Counted from the stretch's first letter, positions 15,437 through 25,677 are shown. The stretch is DNA of 48,314 nt from Acetobacteraceae bacterium (GCA_027326105.1 DAHWFB010000020.1:1-48314); one strand, 5' to 3'. A program made the numbers and translations. The notes: generated by a model from the sequence alone, not told the origin.

Positions 15437-15443
15437 GGACACG

Positions 15444-16835
15444 ATGAGCGAAGCGTTTGATCTCCTCGTCATCGGCGCGGGGCCCGGCGGCTATGTCTGT
15501 GCGCTGCGCGCGGCGCAACTCGGTCTCAGGGTCGCCTGCGCCGAGAAGCGCGAGACCCTGGGCGGCACCTGCCTCAATATCGGCTGCATTCCCTCGAAAG
15601 CGCTGCTGCAGTCGAGCGAGAATTTCCACGCTGCCGCTCACGCGTTCGCTGATCACGGCGTGCGGGCGGAAGGGATCGTGCTCGATCTGCCCCGCATGAT
15701 GGCGCGCAAGGAGGAGGTGGTCTCCGCCAACGTCAAGGGCGTGGAGTTCCTGTTCCGCAAGAACCACGTTACCTGGCTCAAGGGTGCAGCTCGTATCGCC
15801 GGGAGGGGCAAAGTAGACGTTGCCGGTACTATCCACGAGGCGAAGTCCATCGTCATCGCCACCGGCAGCGAGAGCGTGCCGCTGCCGGGTGTGGAGATCG
15901 ACGAGAAGGCAATCCTCACCTCCACCGGTGCGCTTGCCCTCGAAGCCGTCCCCAAGCGACTTGTCGTCATCGGCGGCGGCTATATCGGGCTCGAACTCGG
16001 CAGTGTCTGGCGGCGCCTCGGTGCCGAGGTCACGGTGGTCGAATTTCTCGACCGCATCGTGCCCACCATGGATAGCGAAGTTGCAAGGAATTTCCAGCGT
16101 ATCCTGACCAAGCAGGGAATCGTGTTCCGTCTCGGCACCAAGCTCACCGCGGCGGAGCGGACCAGCGCGGGCGTTCGGCTCACGCTCGCGCCGGCCAAGG
16201 GAGGTGACGCCACCGCGCTCGAAGCCGATGTGGTGCTGGTTGCGATCGGGCGGCGCGCACACACCGAAGGATTGGGGCTCGCCGAAGCCGGGGTGGCGCT
16301 CGATGCTCGCGGGCGGGTGATGACGGATGGGCACTACGCCACCAACATCCCCGGCATCTACGCGATCGGCGATGTCATCGCGGGACCGATGCTCGCGCAC
16401 AAGGCCGAGGAGGAAGGCGTCGCACTCGCGGAATTGCTCGCCGGACGCGCCGGGCACGTGAACTACGGCGCCATTCCTGGCGTGGTCTACACCTCGCCCG
16501 AGGTCGCGGCCGTGGGCGAGACCGAAGAGGAGCTCAAAACCCGCGGTCAGCCTTACAGGATCGGCAAATTCCCCTTCACCGCGAACGGCCGCGCCCGCGC
16601 CATGGGCGAGACCGAGGGGTTCGTCAAACTGCTCGCCGATCCCGTGACCGACCGTCTGCTCGGCGCCCACATCCTCGGCGCGGACGCCGGCACGCTGATC
16701 GCGGAACTGGTGCTCGCCATCGAGTTCGGCGCCTCGGCCGAGGATATCGCGCGCACTTGCCACGCCCACCCGAGCCTGAACGAAGCGGTCAAGGAAGCCG
16801 CCCTCGCGGTCGACGGTCGGGCGCTGCACATCTGA
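15444..16835 (+). CDS. lpdA: Dihydrolipoyl dehydrogenase (E3)
   Basis: FDLLVIGAGPGGYVCALRAAQLG...KRETLGGTCLNIGCIPSKALLQSSE. Confidence 0.97.
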   Translation: MSEAFDLLVIGAGPGGYVCALRAAQLGLRVACAEKRETLGGTCLNIGCIPSKALLQSSENFHAAAHAFADHGVRAEGIVLDLPRMMARKEEVVSANVKGVEFLFRKNHVTWLKGAARIAGRGKVDVAGTIHEAKSIVIATGSESVPLPGVEIDEKAILTSTGALALEAVPKRLVVIGGGYIGLELGSVWRRLGAEVTVVEFLDRIVPTMDSEVARNFQRILTKQGIVFRLGTKLTAAERTSAGVRLTLAPAKGGDATALEADVVLVAIGRRAHTEGLGLAEAGVALDARGRVMTDGHYATNIPGIYAIGDVIAGPMLAHKAEEEGVALAELLAGRAGHVNYGAIPGVVYTSPEVAAVGETEEELKTRGQPYRIGKFPFTANGRARAMGETEGFVKLLADPVTDRLLGAHILGADAGTLIAELVLAIEFGASAEDIARTCHAHPSLNEAVKEAALAVDGRALHI

Positions 16836-17013
16836 CGATGGGGGTCCGGAGCCTCATACCGGCGCCTCCGATTCCTGACTCGTCGAACTCGCGGTCGGGC
16901 CACTGGTATGCCGTTGATTTCGGATGCCGCCGCCCGCCAACCCGGCGCGCGACACCGGTCAGCCCGGCGGGCCGCCGGGATCAGGCTCCGGCCCTGGCCC
17001 CTTCTTTGCCGAT

Positions 17014-18024
17014 ATGGACCCGATGACCCTGGTCGCACTTTCGATGGGGGAGCCCGCCGGCATCGCAGGCGAGATCACGCTCGCTGCGTGGCGTGTCCTG
17101 CGCGCGAGCGGGCCCGCCTTCGTGCTGATCGGGGATCCCGCCTGGCTCGGTGCGATCGATCCCGCGGTGCCGCTGCGTCCGGTCGCGAGCACGGCGCAAG
17201 CGGCGGCGGCGTTTGCCGAGGCTCTGCCTGTGCTGCCGCTCGCGCTCGGCGCCCCCGTCCGGCCCGGTCGCCCCGATCCGGCGAATGCCGCGGCGGTGAC
17301 GGAGTCCATCACCCGTGCCGTGCGCCTCGCGCAGTCCGGCGCGGTGGCGGCGGTGGTCACCAACCCGATCGCCAAATCCGTGCTCTACGCCGCAGGGTTT
17401 CCCCATCCCGGCCATACCGAGTTCCTCGCCGCCCTCACCGGCGCCGCGCGGCCGGTCATGCTGCTCGCAGCACCCGGGCTGCGCGTGGTGCCGGTCACCG
17501 TCCATGTCGCACTCGCCCGCGCGCTGGCAGAGCTCCGCAGCGATACGATCCTCGCCTGCGGCCGCATCACCGCTGCCGCCTTGCGGCGCGACTTCGCCAT
17601 TCCCTCGCCCCGCCTCGCGGTTGCCGGGCTCAACCCGCACGCCGGCGAATCCGGCGCGATGGGCGACGAGGAGGCGCGCATCATCGCCCCGGCCATCGCG
17701 GCACTCCGCGCCGAAGGGATTGCGGCGAGCGGCCCCCACCCGCCCGACACGCTCTTCACCGAAGCGGCACGGGCGCGCTACGATGTCGCGCTCGGCATGT
17801 ATCATGACCAGGTGCTCATCCCGCTCAAGACGCTCGACATGCGCCACGGCGTGAACGTCACCCTCGGGCTGCCCATCGTGCGCACCTCGCCCGACCATGG
17901 CACGGCTTTCGACATCGCGGGCACGGGCACCGCCGACCCTTCGAGTCTGATCGCCGCGATCCGCCTCGCCGCCGAACTCGCCGCCAACCGGAGACGCGCA
18001 TGCACCCCATCCGCCTCGGCGTGA
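17014..18024 (+). CDS. pdxA: 4-hydroxythreonine-4-phosphate dehydrogenase
   Basis: [21 protein letters not shown]...[26 protein letters not shown]...[42 protein letters not shown]; start among ATGs near 17014/17023. Confidence 0.95.
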   Translation: MDPMTLVALSMGEPAGIAGEITLAAWRVLRASGPAFVLIGDPAWLGAIDPAVPLRPVASTAQAAAAFAEALPVLPLALGAPVRPGRPDPANAAAVTESITRAVRLAQSGAVAAVVTNPIAKSVLYAAGFPHPGHTEFLAALTGAARPVMLLAAPGLRVVPVTVHVALARALAELRSDTILACGRITAAALRRDFAIPSPRLAVAGLNPHAGESGAMGDEEARIIAPAIAALRAEGIAASGPHPPDTLFTEAARARYDVALGMYHDQVLIPLKTLDMRHGVNVTLGLPIVRTSPDHGTAFDIAGTGTADPSSLIAAIRLAAELAANRRRACTPSASA

Positions 18025-18737
18025 ATGTCGACCACGTGGCGACGCTGCGCAATGCGCGCGGCGGCACCCACCCCGACCCGCTCGCCGCGGCGCGCGTCGC
18101 GCTAGCCAGTGGCGCCGACGGCATCACCTTTCATCTGCGCGAGGACCGCCGCCACATCCGCGACGCCGACGCGGAGGCGATGCGCGCGGCGCTCGCAGCA
18201 CCCCTCAATCTGGAGATGGCGGCGACGGCGGAGATGGTCGCGTTCGCCTGCCGTCTGCGTCCCCACGCCGTTTGCCTCGTCCCTGAACGGCGCCAGGAAC
18301 TCACCACCGAAGGCGGGCTGGACGTCGCCGGCCATCGTTCGGCCCTCGCCCCGGCGATCGCCGCCCTCGCCGATGCCGGCATCCGCGTCTCCCTCTTCAT
18401 CGACCCGGACCCGCGCCAGTTGGAAGCGGCGGCGGCGGTCGGCGCGCCGGTGGTGGAGCTCCACACCGGCGCCTACGCCGAACGTCCGGAGGCGGAGTTC
18501 GAACGGCTGCGCACGGCGGCGCGGCAGACCACGACCCTCGGGCTCGAATGCCACGCCGGACACGGGCTGAGCTTCGAGAACGTCGCACCGATCGCGGCAC
18601 TGCCCGAGGTGCACGAGCTCAACATCGGCCATTTCCTGCTCGGCCAGGCGATCTTCGAGGGGCTCGGCACCGTGGTCGCGGAGATGAAGCGGCGGATGAT
18701 CGCGGCCCGGCTGGCGGCGGCGGGCCAAGGCGGATAG
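18000..18737 (+). CDS. pdxJ: Pyridoxine 5'-phosphate synthase
   Basis: [53 protein letters not shown]; overlaps the 3' end of pdxA by 25 nt. Confidence 0.97.
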   Translation: MHPIRLGVNVDHVATLRNARGGTHPDPLAAARVALASGADGITFHLREDRRHIRDADAEAMRAALAAPLNLEMAATAEMVAFACRLRPHAVCLVPERRQELTTEGGLDVAGHRSALAPAIAALADAGIRVSLFIDPDPRQLEAAAAVGAPVVELHTGAYAERPEAEFERLRTAARQTTTLGLECHAGHGLSFENVAPIAALPEVHELNIGHFLLGQAIFEGLGTVVAEMKRRMIAARLAAAGQGG

Positions 18738-18747
18738 GCTGGCTCCC

Positions 18748-19221
18748 ATGGCCCCACCCGCGCCCTTCTGGAAGCTGAGGACGCTCGAAGAGATGAGCGC
18801 CGCGGAGTGGGAATCGCTCTGCGACGGCTGCGGCCGTTGCTGCCTGCACAAACTGCGGGACGGCGACAGCGGGGCGCTGAGCTTCACCACCGTCGCCTGC
18901 CGCCTGCTCGATGTCACCACCGCCCGCTGCACCGACTATGCCCGCCGCGTCCGCCGCGTGCCGGACTGCGTGCCGCTGACCCCGGCTACCGTGCGCGAGA
19001 TCGACTGGCTGCCCCCTTCCTGCGCCTACCGCCGCCTCGCCGAGGGCAAGGATCTGCCCGCCTGGCACCCGCTCGTCACCGGCGATCCCGCCTCCGTGCT
19101 ACGCGCGGGCGCCTCGGTGGCCGGGCGGGTGGTGAGCGAGCGAAGCGCGGGCCCTTGCGAACACCATCTCGCGGAATGGCCCGGAAGGATGCCGCGCGTG
19201 CCGCGCAGCCGGGTCGCGTGA
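18748..19221 (+). CDS. YcgN/UPF0260-type cysteine-cluster protein
   Basis: PFWKLRTLEEMSAAEWESLCDGCGRCCLHKLRD...CRLLDVTTARCTDYARR...CAYRRLAEGKDLPAWHPL. Confidence 0.85.
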   Translation: MAPPAPFWKLRTLEEMSAAEWESLCDGCGRCCLHKLRDGDSGALSFTTVACRLLDVTTARCTDYARRVRRVPDCVPLTPATVREIDWLPPSCAYRRLAEGKDLPAWHPLVTGDPASVLRAGASVAGRVVSERSAGPCEHHLAEWPGRMPRVPRSRVA

Positions 19222-20147
19222 GCTCCCCTCCTCTCTTCGCCGGCATCAATGCCGCGGCCCTCACCCCGTTCGATGCCGATCTCGCGGTCGATCTCGATCG
19301 GCTGGCGGCGCACTGCCGCTTCCTGCTCGCCGAGGGGGCCGACCATCTCGCCGTCCTCGGCACCACCGGAGAGGCCAACAGCCTCGGGGTCGACGAGCGG
19401 CTTGGGTTGCTCGAAGGGTTGGTAGCGCGCGGGATTCCGCCAGAATGTCTGTTGCCCGGCACCGGCACTCCCGCGATCACGGACACGGTGGCCCTCACCC
19501 GCCGCGCCGCGGAACTCGGCTGCCGGGGCGTGCTGATGCTGCCGCCGTTCTTCTACAAGAACCCCTCCGAGGACGGGCTCTTCGCCTGGTTTGCCGAAGT
19601 GATCACCCGCCTGCCGGCAGCACCGGCCATCCTGCTCTACCACTTCCCCCAGCAATCGGCGGTGCCCTTCGGCCTCGCGCTGATCGCGCGGCTGCGCCAA
19701 GCCTTTCCGGGCATCGTGCGCGGCATCAAGGACAGCAGCGGCGATTTCGCCAACATGCTGGCGGTGCTCGAAGCCTTCGGAGCCGACGGGTTCGAGGTCT
19801 ACGCTGGCGATGATTCGCTCCTCCTCGGCCTGTTGCGCGCGGGCGGGGCGGGAAGCATCAGCGCCGCAGCCAATGTGGGCAGCCGGCTCTCGGCCGCGGT
19901 GCACGCCGCCTTCCGCGCCGGCGACACGCCAACTGCCGAAGCCGGGCAGAGCCGGCTCACCGCGCTGCGCCGCACGCTCGCCTCCGCCCCGCTGATCCCC
20001 GGGCTCAAGGCGCTGATCGCACGGCGAACCGGCGATGCCGGCTGGGCCCACCCCCGCCCGCCGCATCTGCCGCTCGGCGTGGAAGCGGCGGGGCGCCTCT
20101 TCGCGGCGTACGATTCGTGGTGTGAGTCCGGCGCCGGGGCGGCCTGA
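19218..20147 (+). CDS. Dihydrodipicolinate synthase (DHDPS/NAL) family aldolase
   Basis: AALTPFDADLAVDLDRLAAHCRFLLAEGADHLAVLGTTGEANSL...VRGIKDSSGDFANM; GTG start overlapping the upstream TGA; substrate not assignable. Confidence 0.82.
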   Translation: MSSPPLFAGINAAALTPFDADLAVDLDRLAAHCRFLLAEGADHLAVLGTTGEANSLGVDERLGLLEGLVARGIPPECLLPGTGTPAITDTVALTRRAAELGCRGVLMLPPFFYKNPSEDGLFAWFAEVITRLPAAPAILLYHFPQQSAVPFGLALIARLRQAFPGIVRGIKDSSGDFANMLAVLEAFGADGFEVYAGDDSLLLGLLRAGGAGSISAAANVGSRLSAAVHAAFRAGDTPTAEAGQSRLTALRRTLASAPLIPGLKALIARRTGDAGWAHPRPPHLPLGVEAAGRLFAAYDSWCESGAGAA

Positions 20148-20164
20148 AAGCCCGCACTGCGCGC

Positions 20165-20902
20165 TTGCCGGCAGCGCCGGGCCGGTCCACCATGGTCCGG
20201 ATGGAGACCCCGGCTCCCGAGACCGTTTCTCTGCCTTCCGGCCCGGCGCGGGTGGAATTCCGCCGCAGCGCCCGGGCACGGCGGGTTTCCTTGCGCATCG
20301 ATCCCCGCGCCGGCGCGGTGGTGGTGACCCTGCCGCCGCGCGCCGGCCGCCGCGCCGGGATGGCACTGCTCACCTCCCATGCCGACTGGGTGGCGGACCG
20401 TCTGGCCGCGCTGCCCGACGCCATCCCCTTCGCCGATGGCGCGCTGGTGCCCATCGGCGGCATCCTGCACCGCATCCGCCATTGCCCCGAACGGCGCGGC
20501 GGCGTGTGGATCGAGGGGAAGGAGATCCGGGTTTCGGGCGAGCCCGGGTTCCTCCCGCGCCGCGTCGGCGCCTTCCTCCGCGCCGAAGCGCGGCGGCGGC
20601 TCGCACCTCTGCTCGCCGAGGCCGCCTGCCGGCTGGGGGTGAAGCCTGTCCGGCTCCTGCTCAAGGATACCCGCAGCCGCTGGGGCAGCTGCGCCCGCGG
20701 CGGCACCATCGCGCTCTCCTGGCGGCTGGTGCTGGCACCGTCCTTCGTGCAGGAATACGTCGTAGCCCACGAGGCGGCGCATCTTCTGCACATGAACCAC
20801 GGGCCGCAATTCTGGCGCACACTGGAAAGCGTCTGCCCCCACCGCACCCGGGCGACCGCTTGGCTGCACGGCGAAGGTGCGCGGCTGCTGCGCATCGGCT
20901 GA
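20165..20902 (+). CDS. YgjP-like (M48-type) metallopeptidase
   Basis: RRVSLRIDPRAGAVVVTLPPRAGRRAGMALL...TRSRWGSCARGGTIALSWRLVLAPSFVQEYVVAHEAAHLLHMNHGPQFW; start could be 20192. Confidence 0.85.
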   Translation: MPAAPGRSTMVRMETPAPETVSLPSGPARVEFRRSARARRVSLRIDPRAGAVVVTLPPRAGRRAGMALLTSHADWVADRLAALPDAIPFADGALVPIGGILHRIRHCPERRGGVWIEGKEIRVSGEPGFLPRRVGAFLRAEARRRLAPLLAEAACRLGVKPVRLLLKDTRSRWGSCARGGTIALSWRLVLAPSFVQEYVVAHEAAHLLHMNHGPQFWRTLESVCPHRTRATAWLHGEGARLLRIG

Positions 20903-20977
20903 AGCCGGCAAGAAGGAGAGCCTCCATGCCCGCGTTCCTCCCTCCCGCGCGCGGCGCGGCCGCGACCGGCTGAGCCC

Positions 20978-21775
20978 ATGCGCATCGCCACCTGGAACAT
21001 CAACTCGCTCCGTCTGCGCCAGGGCAGGCTGGCCGATCTCGCCGCCGCCCTCGATCCCGACGTGATCGCGCTGCAGGAAACCAAGGTGCCCGACGAGCTG
21101 TTCCCGGCCGAAATGCCGGCTGCCCTCGGCTATCCCCACGTGCTGCGGCGGGGCATGAAGAGCTACAATGGGGTCGCCATCCTGTCCCGCCTGCCGCTCG
21201 GCGAAATCCCCGACACGCCGGACTGGGTCGGCCGCGGCGACTGCCGCCATCTCGCGGCCACCGTGCATGCCCCGGGTGGGCCGGTCGCCCTGCACAATTT
21301 CTACGTCCCCGCCGGCGGCGACCTGCCGGACCGCGCGCAGAATCCGAAATTCGCCCACAAGCTCGACTTCGTCGCCGAGGCCGCCGGCTGGTTCGCCGCC
21401 CGCGGCCCGCTCGCGCGCACCGTGCTGGTGGGTGATCTCAACATCGCGCCGCTGCCCGAGGACGTGTGGAACCACCGCGCCCTGCTCGACGTGGTCAGCC
21501 ACACGCCGGTCGAATGCGCCGCCCTCGAAGCGTGGCGGGCGAGCGGCTTCCTCGATGCCGTACGCCATTTCGCGCCCCCGCCGGAACGGGTGTTCACCTG
21601 GTGGTCCTACCGCAACCGCGACTGGCGCGCCTCCGACCGCGGCCGCCGGCTCGACCACATCTGGGTCAGCCCCGATCTCGCCCCGGCCCTCACCCGCCAC
21701 CAAATCCTGCGCGACGCACGGGACTGGGAGAAGGCTTCGGACCATGTTCCGGTGATGGTCGAACTGGCGCTGTGA
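20978..21775 (+). CDS. xthA: Exodeoxyribonuclease III
   Basis: MRIATWNINSLRLRQGRLADLAAALDPDVIALQETKVPDELFP...LVGDLNIAP...RRLDHIWVSPDLA. Confidence 0.93.
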   Translation: MRIATWNINSLRLRQGRLADLAAALDPDVIALQETKVPDELFPAEMPAALGYPHVLRRGMKSYNGVAILSRLPLGEIPDTPDWVGRGDCRHLAATVHAPGGPVALHNFYVPAGGDLPDRAQNPKFAHKLDFVAEAAGWFAARGPLARTVLVGDLNIAPLPEDVWNHRALLDVVSHTPVECAALEAWRASGFLDAVRHFAPPPERVFTWWSYRNRDWRASDRGRRLDHIWVSPDLAPALTRHQILRDARDWEKASDHVPVMVELAL

Positions 21776-22604
21776 AGCCCGGCGATCGCGCGGCGGCGAG
21801 CGCCTGGTAGAGTGCGGGACGACGATCGGCGAGCATGGGGTCGCGGGCGCGCACGGCAGCGAGCAGGGTGGGGTCGAGGTCGGCGAACAACATCTCCTCG
21901 CCCGCCCCGGCCCGGGTGAGCGCGGCGCCGTCGGGGCCCGCGACCACGCTTTCGCCGAAATAGTCGAACGGCGGCTCCGCGCCGCTGCGGTTGGCGTAGG
22001 CGCAGAAGATCTGGTTCTCGTATGCGCGCGCCGGGATCAGCGCGCGCGCGACCACCTCGTAGGGGCGCATCGCCGCGGTCGGCACCAGAACCAGATCGGC
22101 GCCCGCCAGGGCCAGCGCCCGCACCGTTTCGGGGAACTCCACGTCGTAGCAGATCAGCATACCCACGCAGAGCCCGAAGAGCGGCGCCAGTACCACCCCC
22201 TCCCCGCCCGCCGCGAACATCGCGCGATCGACGGCGCCGAACAGGTGCGTCTTGCGATAGGTGGCGAGGCTGCGCCCGTCCGGCCCGATCAGGGCGGCGG
22301 CGTTGAACACCGCGCCCGCCGCCGCCTCGGGGAAGCCGAAGCAGAGTGCGATCCGGTGGGCGCGGGCGATCGCGCCTGCCGCCTGCGCGCAAGGACCCTC
22401 CGCCGGCTCGGCGAGACGGGCGGCGGCCTCCGGCCCGATGTTGTAGCCGGTGAGGAACATCTCCGGGCACACCAGCAGCCCCGCCCCGCGCCCGGCGGCG
22501 GCGGCGGCGAGCGCTTCGAGCTGGGCCAGCGCCGCCGCCTTGTCCTGCCATCGTCCCGGCCCCTGATAGAGCGCGATCCGCAGCCGCTCGGCCGTCCCTT
22601 CCAC
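21690..22604 (-). CDS. Carbon-nitrogen hydrolase (nitrilase superfamily)
   Basis: Catalytic E (LVCPEMFLTGY), K (YRKTHLFG), C (LICYDVEFPE) all present; GTG start near 22604 proposed. Confidence 0.85.
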   Translation of the reverse strand: MEGTAERLRIALYQGPGRWQDKAAALAQLEALAAAAAGRGAGLLVCPEMFLTGYNIGPEAAARLAEPAEGPCAQAAGAIARAHRIALCFGFPEAAAGAVFNAAALIGPDGRSLATYRKTHLFGAVDRAMFAAGGEGVVLAPLFGLCVGMLICYDVEFPETVRALALAGADLVLVPTAAMRPYEVVARALIPARAYENQIFCAYANRSGAEPPFDYFGESVVAGPDGAALTRAGAGEEMLFADLDPTLLAAVRARDPMLADRRPALYQALAAARSPGFTAPVRPSPEHGPKPSPSPVRRAGFGGG

Positions 22605-22735
22605 CGCTGCCCTCCCGTTCGATTCTGCTCCGCTCGCTACCACGGTGGGGCGGACCTGCGCCAGGAACCCTTGCCGCTCCGCGGAAGAGGCGCTAACCGG
22701 GCAGCCCACGGTTCGGGTTGGGAAGGAGCAGGGTG

Positions 22736-23764
22736 ATGGCCTATCGGGTCGCGGTTGTCGGCGCCACCGGCGCGGTCGGGCGCGAAATGCTCAAGACTCT
22801 CGCCGAGCGGCGGTTTCCGGTGCGCGAAGTGGCGGCAGTGGCCTCCGGCCGTTCCACCGGCGCGGAGGTGTCCTTTGGCGAAAATACCACGCTCAAGGTC
22901 CAGAACCTCGCAAGCTTCGACTTCGCCGGCTGGGACATCGGCCTGTTCAGCCCCGGCGCCGCGGTCTCCGCCATCCACGCGCCGCGCGCCGCTGCGGCGG
23001 GCTGCGTGGTCATCGACAACACCAGCCACTTCCGCATGGAGCCCGACGTCCCGCTGGTGGTGCCCGAAGTGAACCCGCAGGCGCTGGCAAAATTCGCCAA
23101 GCGCAACATCATCGCCAACCCCAACTGCTCGACCATCCAGATGGTGGTCGCGCTCAAGCCGCTGCATGATCGTTTCCGGGTCCGGCGCGTCGTCGTCGCC
23201 ACCTACCAGTCGGTCTCCGGCGCCGGCAAGGAGGCGATGGACGAACTCTTCACCCATACCAAGGCGGCGTTCGTGAACGATCCGACCAGGCCGGAGAATT
23301 TCACCAAGGAGATCGCCTTCAACTGCATCCCCCAGATCGACCGCTTCCTCCCCGACGGCGAAACCAAGGAAGAGTGGAAGATGGTAGTGGAGACGCGCAA
23401 GATCCTCGACCCCGACATCGCCGTCGTCGCCACCTGCGTGCGGGTGCCGGTGTTCATCGGCCACGGCGAGGCGGTGCACGTGGAGTTCGAGCGGCCGGTC
23501 TCCCCCGGCGAGGCGCGCGCCATCCTGCGCGATGCCCCGGGCGTGACGGTGATCGACCGTCACGAGGATGGCGGCTTCGCCACCCAGCTCGAATGCGCCG
23601 GGGAGGACGCGGTCTTCGTCAGCCGCATCCGCCGCGATCCTACCGTCGCGCACGGGCTCGCCTTCTGGTGCGTCTCCGACAATCTGCGCAAGGGCGCGGC
23701 GCTGAACGCGGTGCAGATCGCCGAGGCGCTCGACGCTCAAGGGCTGCTGCGCCAAGCTGCCTGA
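22736..23764 (+). CDS. asd: Aspartate-semialdehyde dehydrogenase
   Basis: YRVAVVGATGAVGREMLKTLAERRFPVREVAAVASGRSTG...NPNCSTIQMVVALKPLHD. Confidence 0.96.
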   Translation: MAYRVAVVGATGAVGREMLKTLAERRFPVREVAAVASGRSTGAEVSFGENTTLKVQNLASFDFAGWDIGLFSPGAAVSAIHAPRAAAAGCVVIDNTSHFRMEPDVPLVVPEVNPQALAKFAKRNIIANPNCSTIQMVVALKPLHDRFRVRRVVVATYQSVSGAGKEAMDELFTHTKAAFVNDPTRPENFTKEIAFNCIPQIDRFLPDGETKEEWKMVVETRKILDPDIAVVATCVRVPVFIGHGEAVHVEFERPVSPGEARAILRDAPGVTVIDRHEDGGFATQLECAGEDAVFVSRIRRDPTVAHGLAFWCVSDNLRKGAALNAVQIAEALDAQGLLRQAA

Positions 23765-23770
23765 TTGCGC

Positions 23771-24820
23771 TCAGGCCGCGACCAGCCGGCCCGGGATGGC
23801 GACGCCACGGGCGCGGAAATAGGCCGCCGCCCCCGGGTGGAACGGTAAGACCGCGTCCTCGGGTGCGTTCTCCGGACGGCTCGCCGCCGCTTCCGGCAGC
23901 GCGCGGCGCAGCGCGGCGCGACCCTCCATCGCTGCCTTGGTGAGGGCGAAGGCGAGCCCGTCCGGCAGCTCGCGCGCCCCGATCGCGAAATTGAACATCC
24001 CCACCGCCGCCACCGGGCGCACCAGACCGGGATAGGCGCCAGCAGGAATGACCCCGGGACGAAGCTCGGGCAACAGCGCCGCGACATGCGCCATCTCCGG
24101 GCGGCTGAAGCCGAGCAGCTTGAAGCGGACGCGGGAGGCAAGCGCGGCGAAGGCAGGCATGGGAACGCCGGTCGCGGCGACGCAGGCATCGAGCCCGCCC
24201 GCGACCACCGCGCGAGATTGTTCCGCATAGGAGCCATAGCGGAACCCTGCCGGCGCAATGCCGAGCGCGCCCAGCATCAGCGGGACATATTCCGCCGCGG
24301 TTCCCCCGCGGGGACCGATGCCGACGGTCCGCCCCGAGAGATCGGCGATCCGCAGGATGCCCGTCCCGAGCCGGGCGATGCCGTGGAAGAGCGACGGATA
24401 CATGGGAAAGAGTGCCCGCGCCCGGCGCAGCCGCATGGCGTGGGTCCAGCCGCCGATGCCTTCCCAGGCCTGACGGGCGACACCGAGGCTGGTCATGCCG
24501 AGCTGCGCCGCCCCCTGTTCGATCAGGATGATGTTCTGGCTCGGACCCTCGGTCGCGCGGTAGGAGATGTGTACCCCGCTCGCGCGAGTGGCGAGCGCTC
24601 CCCAGGCCGGCCCATACACGACATAATCGCCGCCCGGCTCCGCCGTCCCCATGACCAGCGAAACCGGCCAGGAGTGGGCGGCGGCTGTCGGCGCCGCCGC
24701 GGCCGGAGACGGGACAGCCAAAAGCGGGGCAGCCAAAAGCGGGGCGGCCAAAACCGGGGCAGCCGGCAGCGGGGCGGCGATCAGCCCGGCCAGGAGGCCG
24801 CGGCGGCGCAACACCGTCAT
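23771..24820 (-). CDS. TAXI-family TRAP transporter solute-binding protein
   Basis: SLVMGTAEPGGDYVVYGPAWGALATRASGVHISYRATEGPSQNIILIEQGAAQLGMTSLGVA; N-terminal twin-Arg-like/hydrophobic signal. Confidence 0.85.
   Translation of the reverse strand: MTVLRRRGLLAGLIAAPLPAAPVLAAPLLAAPLLAVPSPAAAAPTAAAHSWPVSLVMGTAEPGGDYVVYGPAWGALATRASGVHISYRATEGPSQNIILIEQGAAQLGMTSLGVARQAWEGIGGWTHAMRLRRARALFPMYPSLFHGIARLGTGILRIADLSGRTVGIGPRGGTAAEYVPLMLGALGIAPAGFRYGSYAEQSRAVVAGGLDACVAATGVPMPAFAALASRVRFKLLGFSRPEMAHVAALLPELRPGVIPAGAYPGLVRPVAAVGMFNFAIGARELPDGLAFALTKAAMEGRAALRRALPEAAASRPENAPEDAVLPFHPGAAAYFRARGVAIPGRLVAA
24711..24785. repeat. 15-bp tandem repeat, five imperfect units, inside signal-peptide coding region
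   Basis: gggacagccaaaagc / ggggcagccaaaagc / ggggcggccaaaacc / ggggcagccggcagc / ggggcggcgatcagc. Confidence 0.85.
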
Positions 24821-24877
24821 TCGTCTCCTCCCTGTTTCATCTCTGGAAAAATCTTCTGCCTTATCGGGAGGCGCGAT

Positions 24878-25627
24878 TCAAACATTCCAGGGTTGCAGAA
24901 CCCCCTCGACGGTCGCCGGAACTGCCGCCCCACCGCCGGGCGGTTGGTCCGCGAACACCTCGGCCCAGGCGGCGGCGAGGGCGGCGTCGGCGGTGGCGAA
25001 ATCGGCAGGCAAGCCAAGGGCGGCGAGGCTGGTCACCCCGTGCTCGCGGATGCCGCAAGGCACGATTCCCGAGAAATGGTCGAGATCGGGGAACAGGTTC
25101 AGGGCGATCCCGTGCCAGCTCACCCAGCGGCTCACCCGCACCCCGATGGCCCCGATCTTGGCCTCCGCCCCGGACGGCAGCACGACCCAGATGCCCACGC
25201 GGCCCTGCCGTCGTTCGCCCGCCACGCCGAGGCGGGCCAGCGCGCGGATCATCCATTCCTCGAGCCCATGGACAAAAGCGTGTAGATCGCGCGCCCGTAC
25301 GCCGCCGTGGCGGCGTTCGAGGTCAAGCATCACGTAGGCCACCCGCTGCCCGGGCCCGTGGTAGGTCCATTTGCCCCCCCGTCCGGCGGCGAAGCTCGGG
25401 AAGCGGGAAAAATCGCGCAGGTCCGCGGGTTCGGCCGAGCTTCCAGCGGTGTAGAGCGGCGGATGTTCGACCAGCCAGACCAGTTCCCTCGCGGCTCCCG
25501 CGCGGATCGCAGCGACCCGGGCCGCCATCGCGGAGACCGCGTCCGGATAGGCGGTGAGGCCGGGCGCTACCCGCCATTCCGGCGCCGCGCCAGGTTCCCC
25601 GCCCCCGATTGCCGAGGCCATCGTCAT
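24878..25627 (-). CDS. lipB: Octanoyltransferase
   Basis: [18 protein letters not shown]...[18 protein letters not shown]...[23 protein letters not shown]...[17 protein letters not shown]. Confidence 0.96.
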   Translation of the reverse strand: MTMASAIGGGEPGAAPEWRVAPGLTAYPDAVSAMAARVAAIRAGAARELVWLVEHPPLYTAGSSAEPADLRDFSRFPSFAAGRGGKWTYHGPGQRVAYVMLDLERRHGGVRARDLHAFVHGLEEWMIRALARLGVAGERRQGRVGIWVVLPSGAEAKIGAIGVRVSRWVSWHGIALNLFPDLDHFSGIVPCGIREHGVTSLAALGLPADFATADAALAAAWAEVFADQPPGGGAAVPATVEGVLQPWNV

Positions 25628-25637
25628 CGGCTATATC
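25609..25637 (+). promoter_or_regulatory. Candidate sigma-70 promoter for tRNA-Leu (TTGCCG-N17-TATATC)
   Basis: 17-nt spacer, about 40 nt before the tRNA, overlapping the lipB start region. Confidence 0.45.
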
Positions 25638-25677
25638 CCCCGCCCTGCCCCGCCGGCCTCCGGGCCGGCTGCGACGT

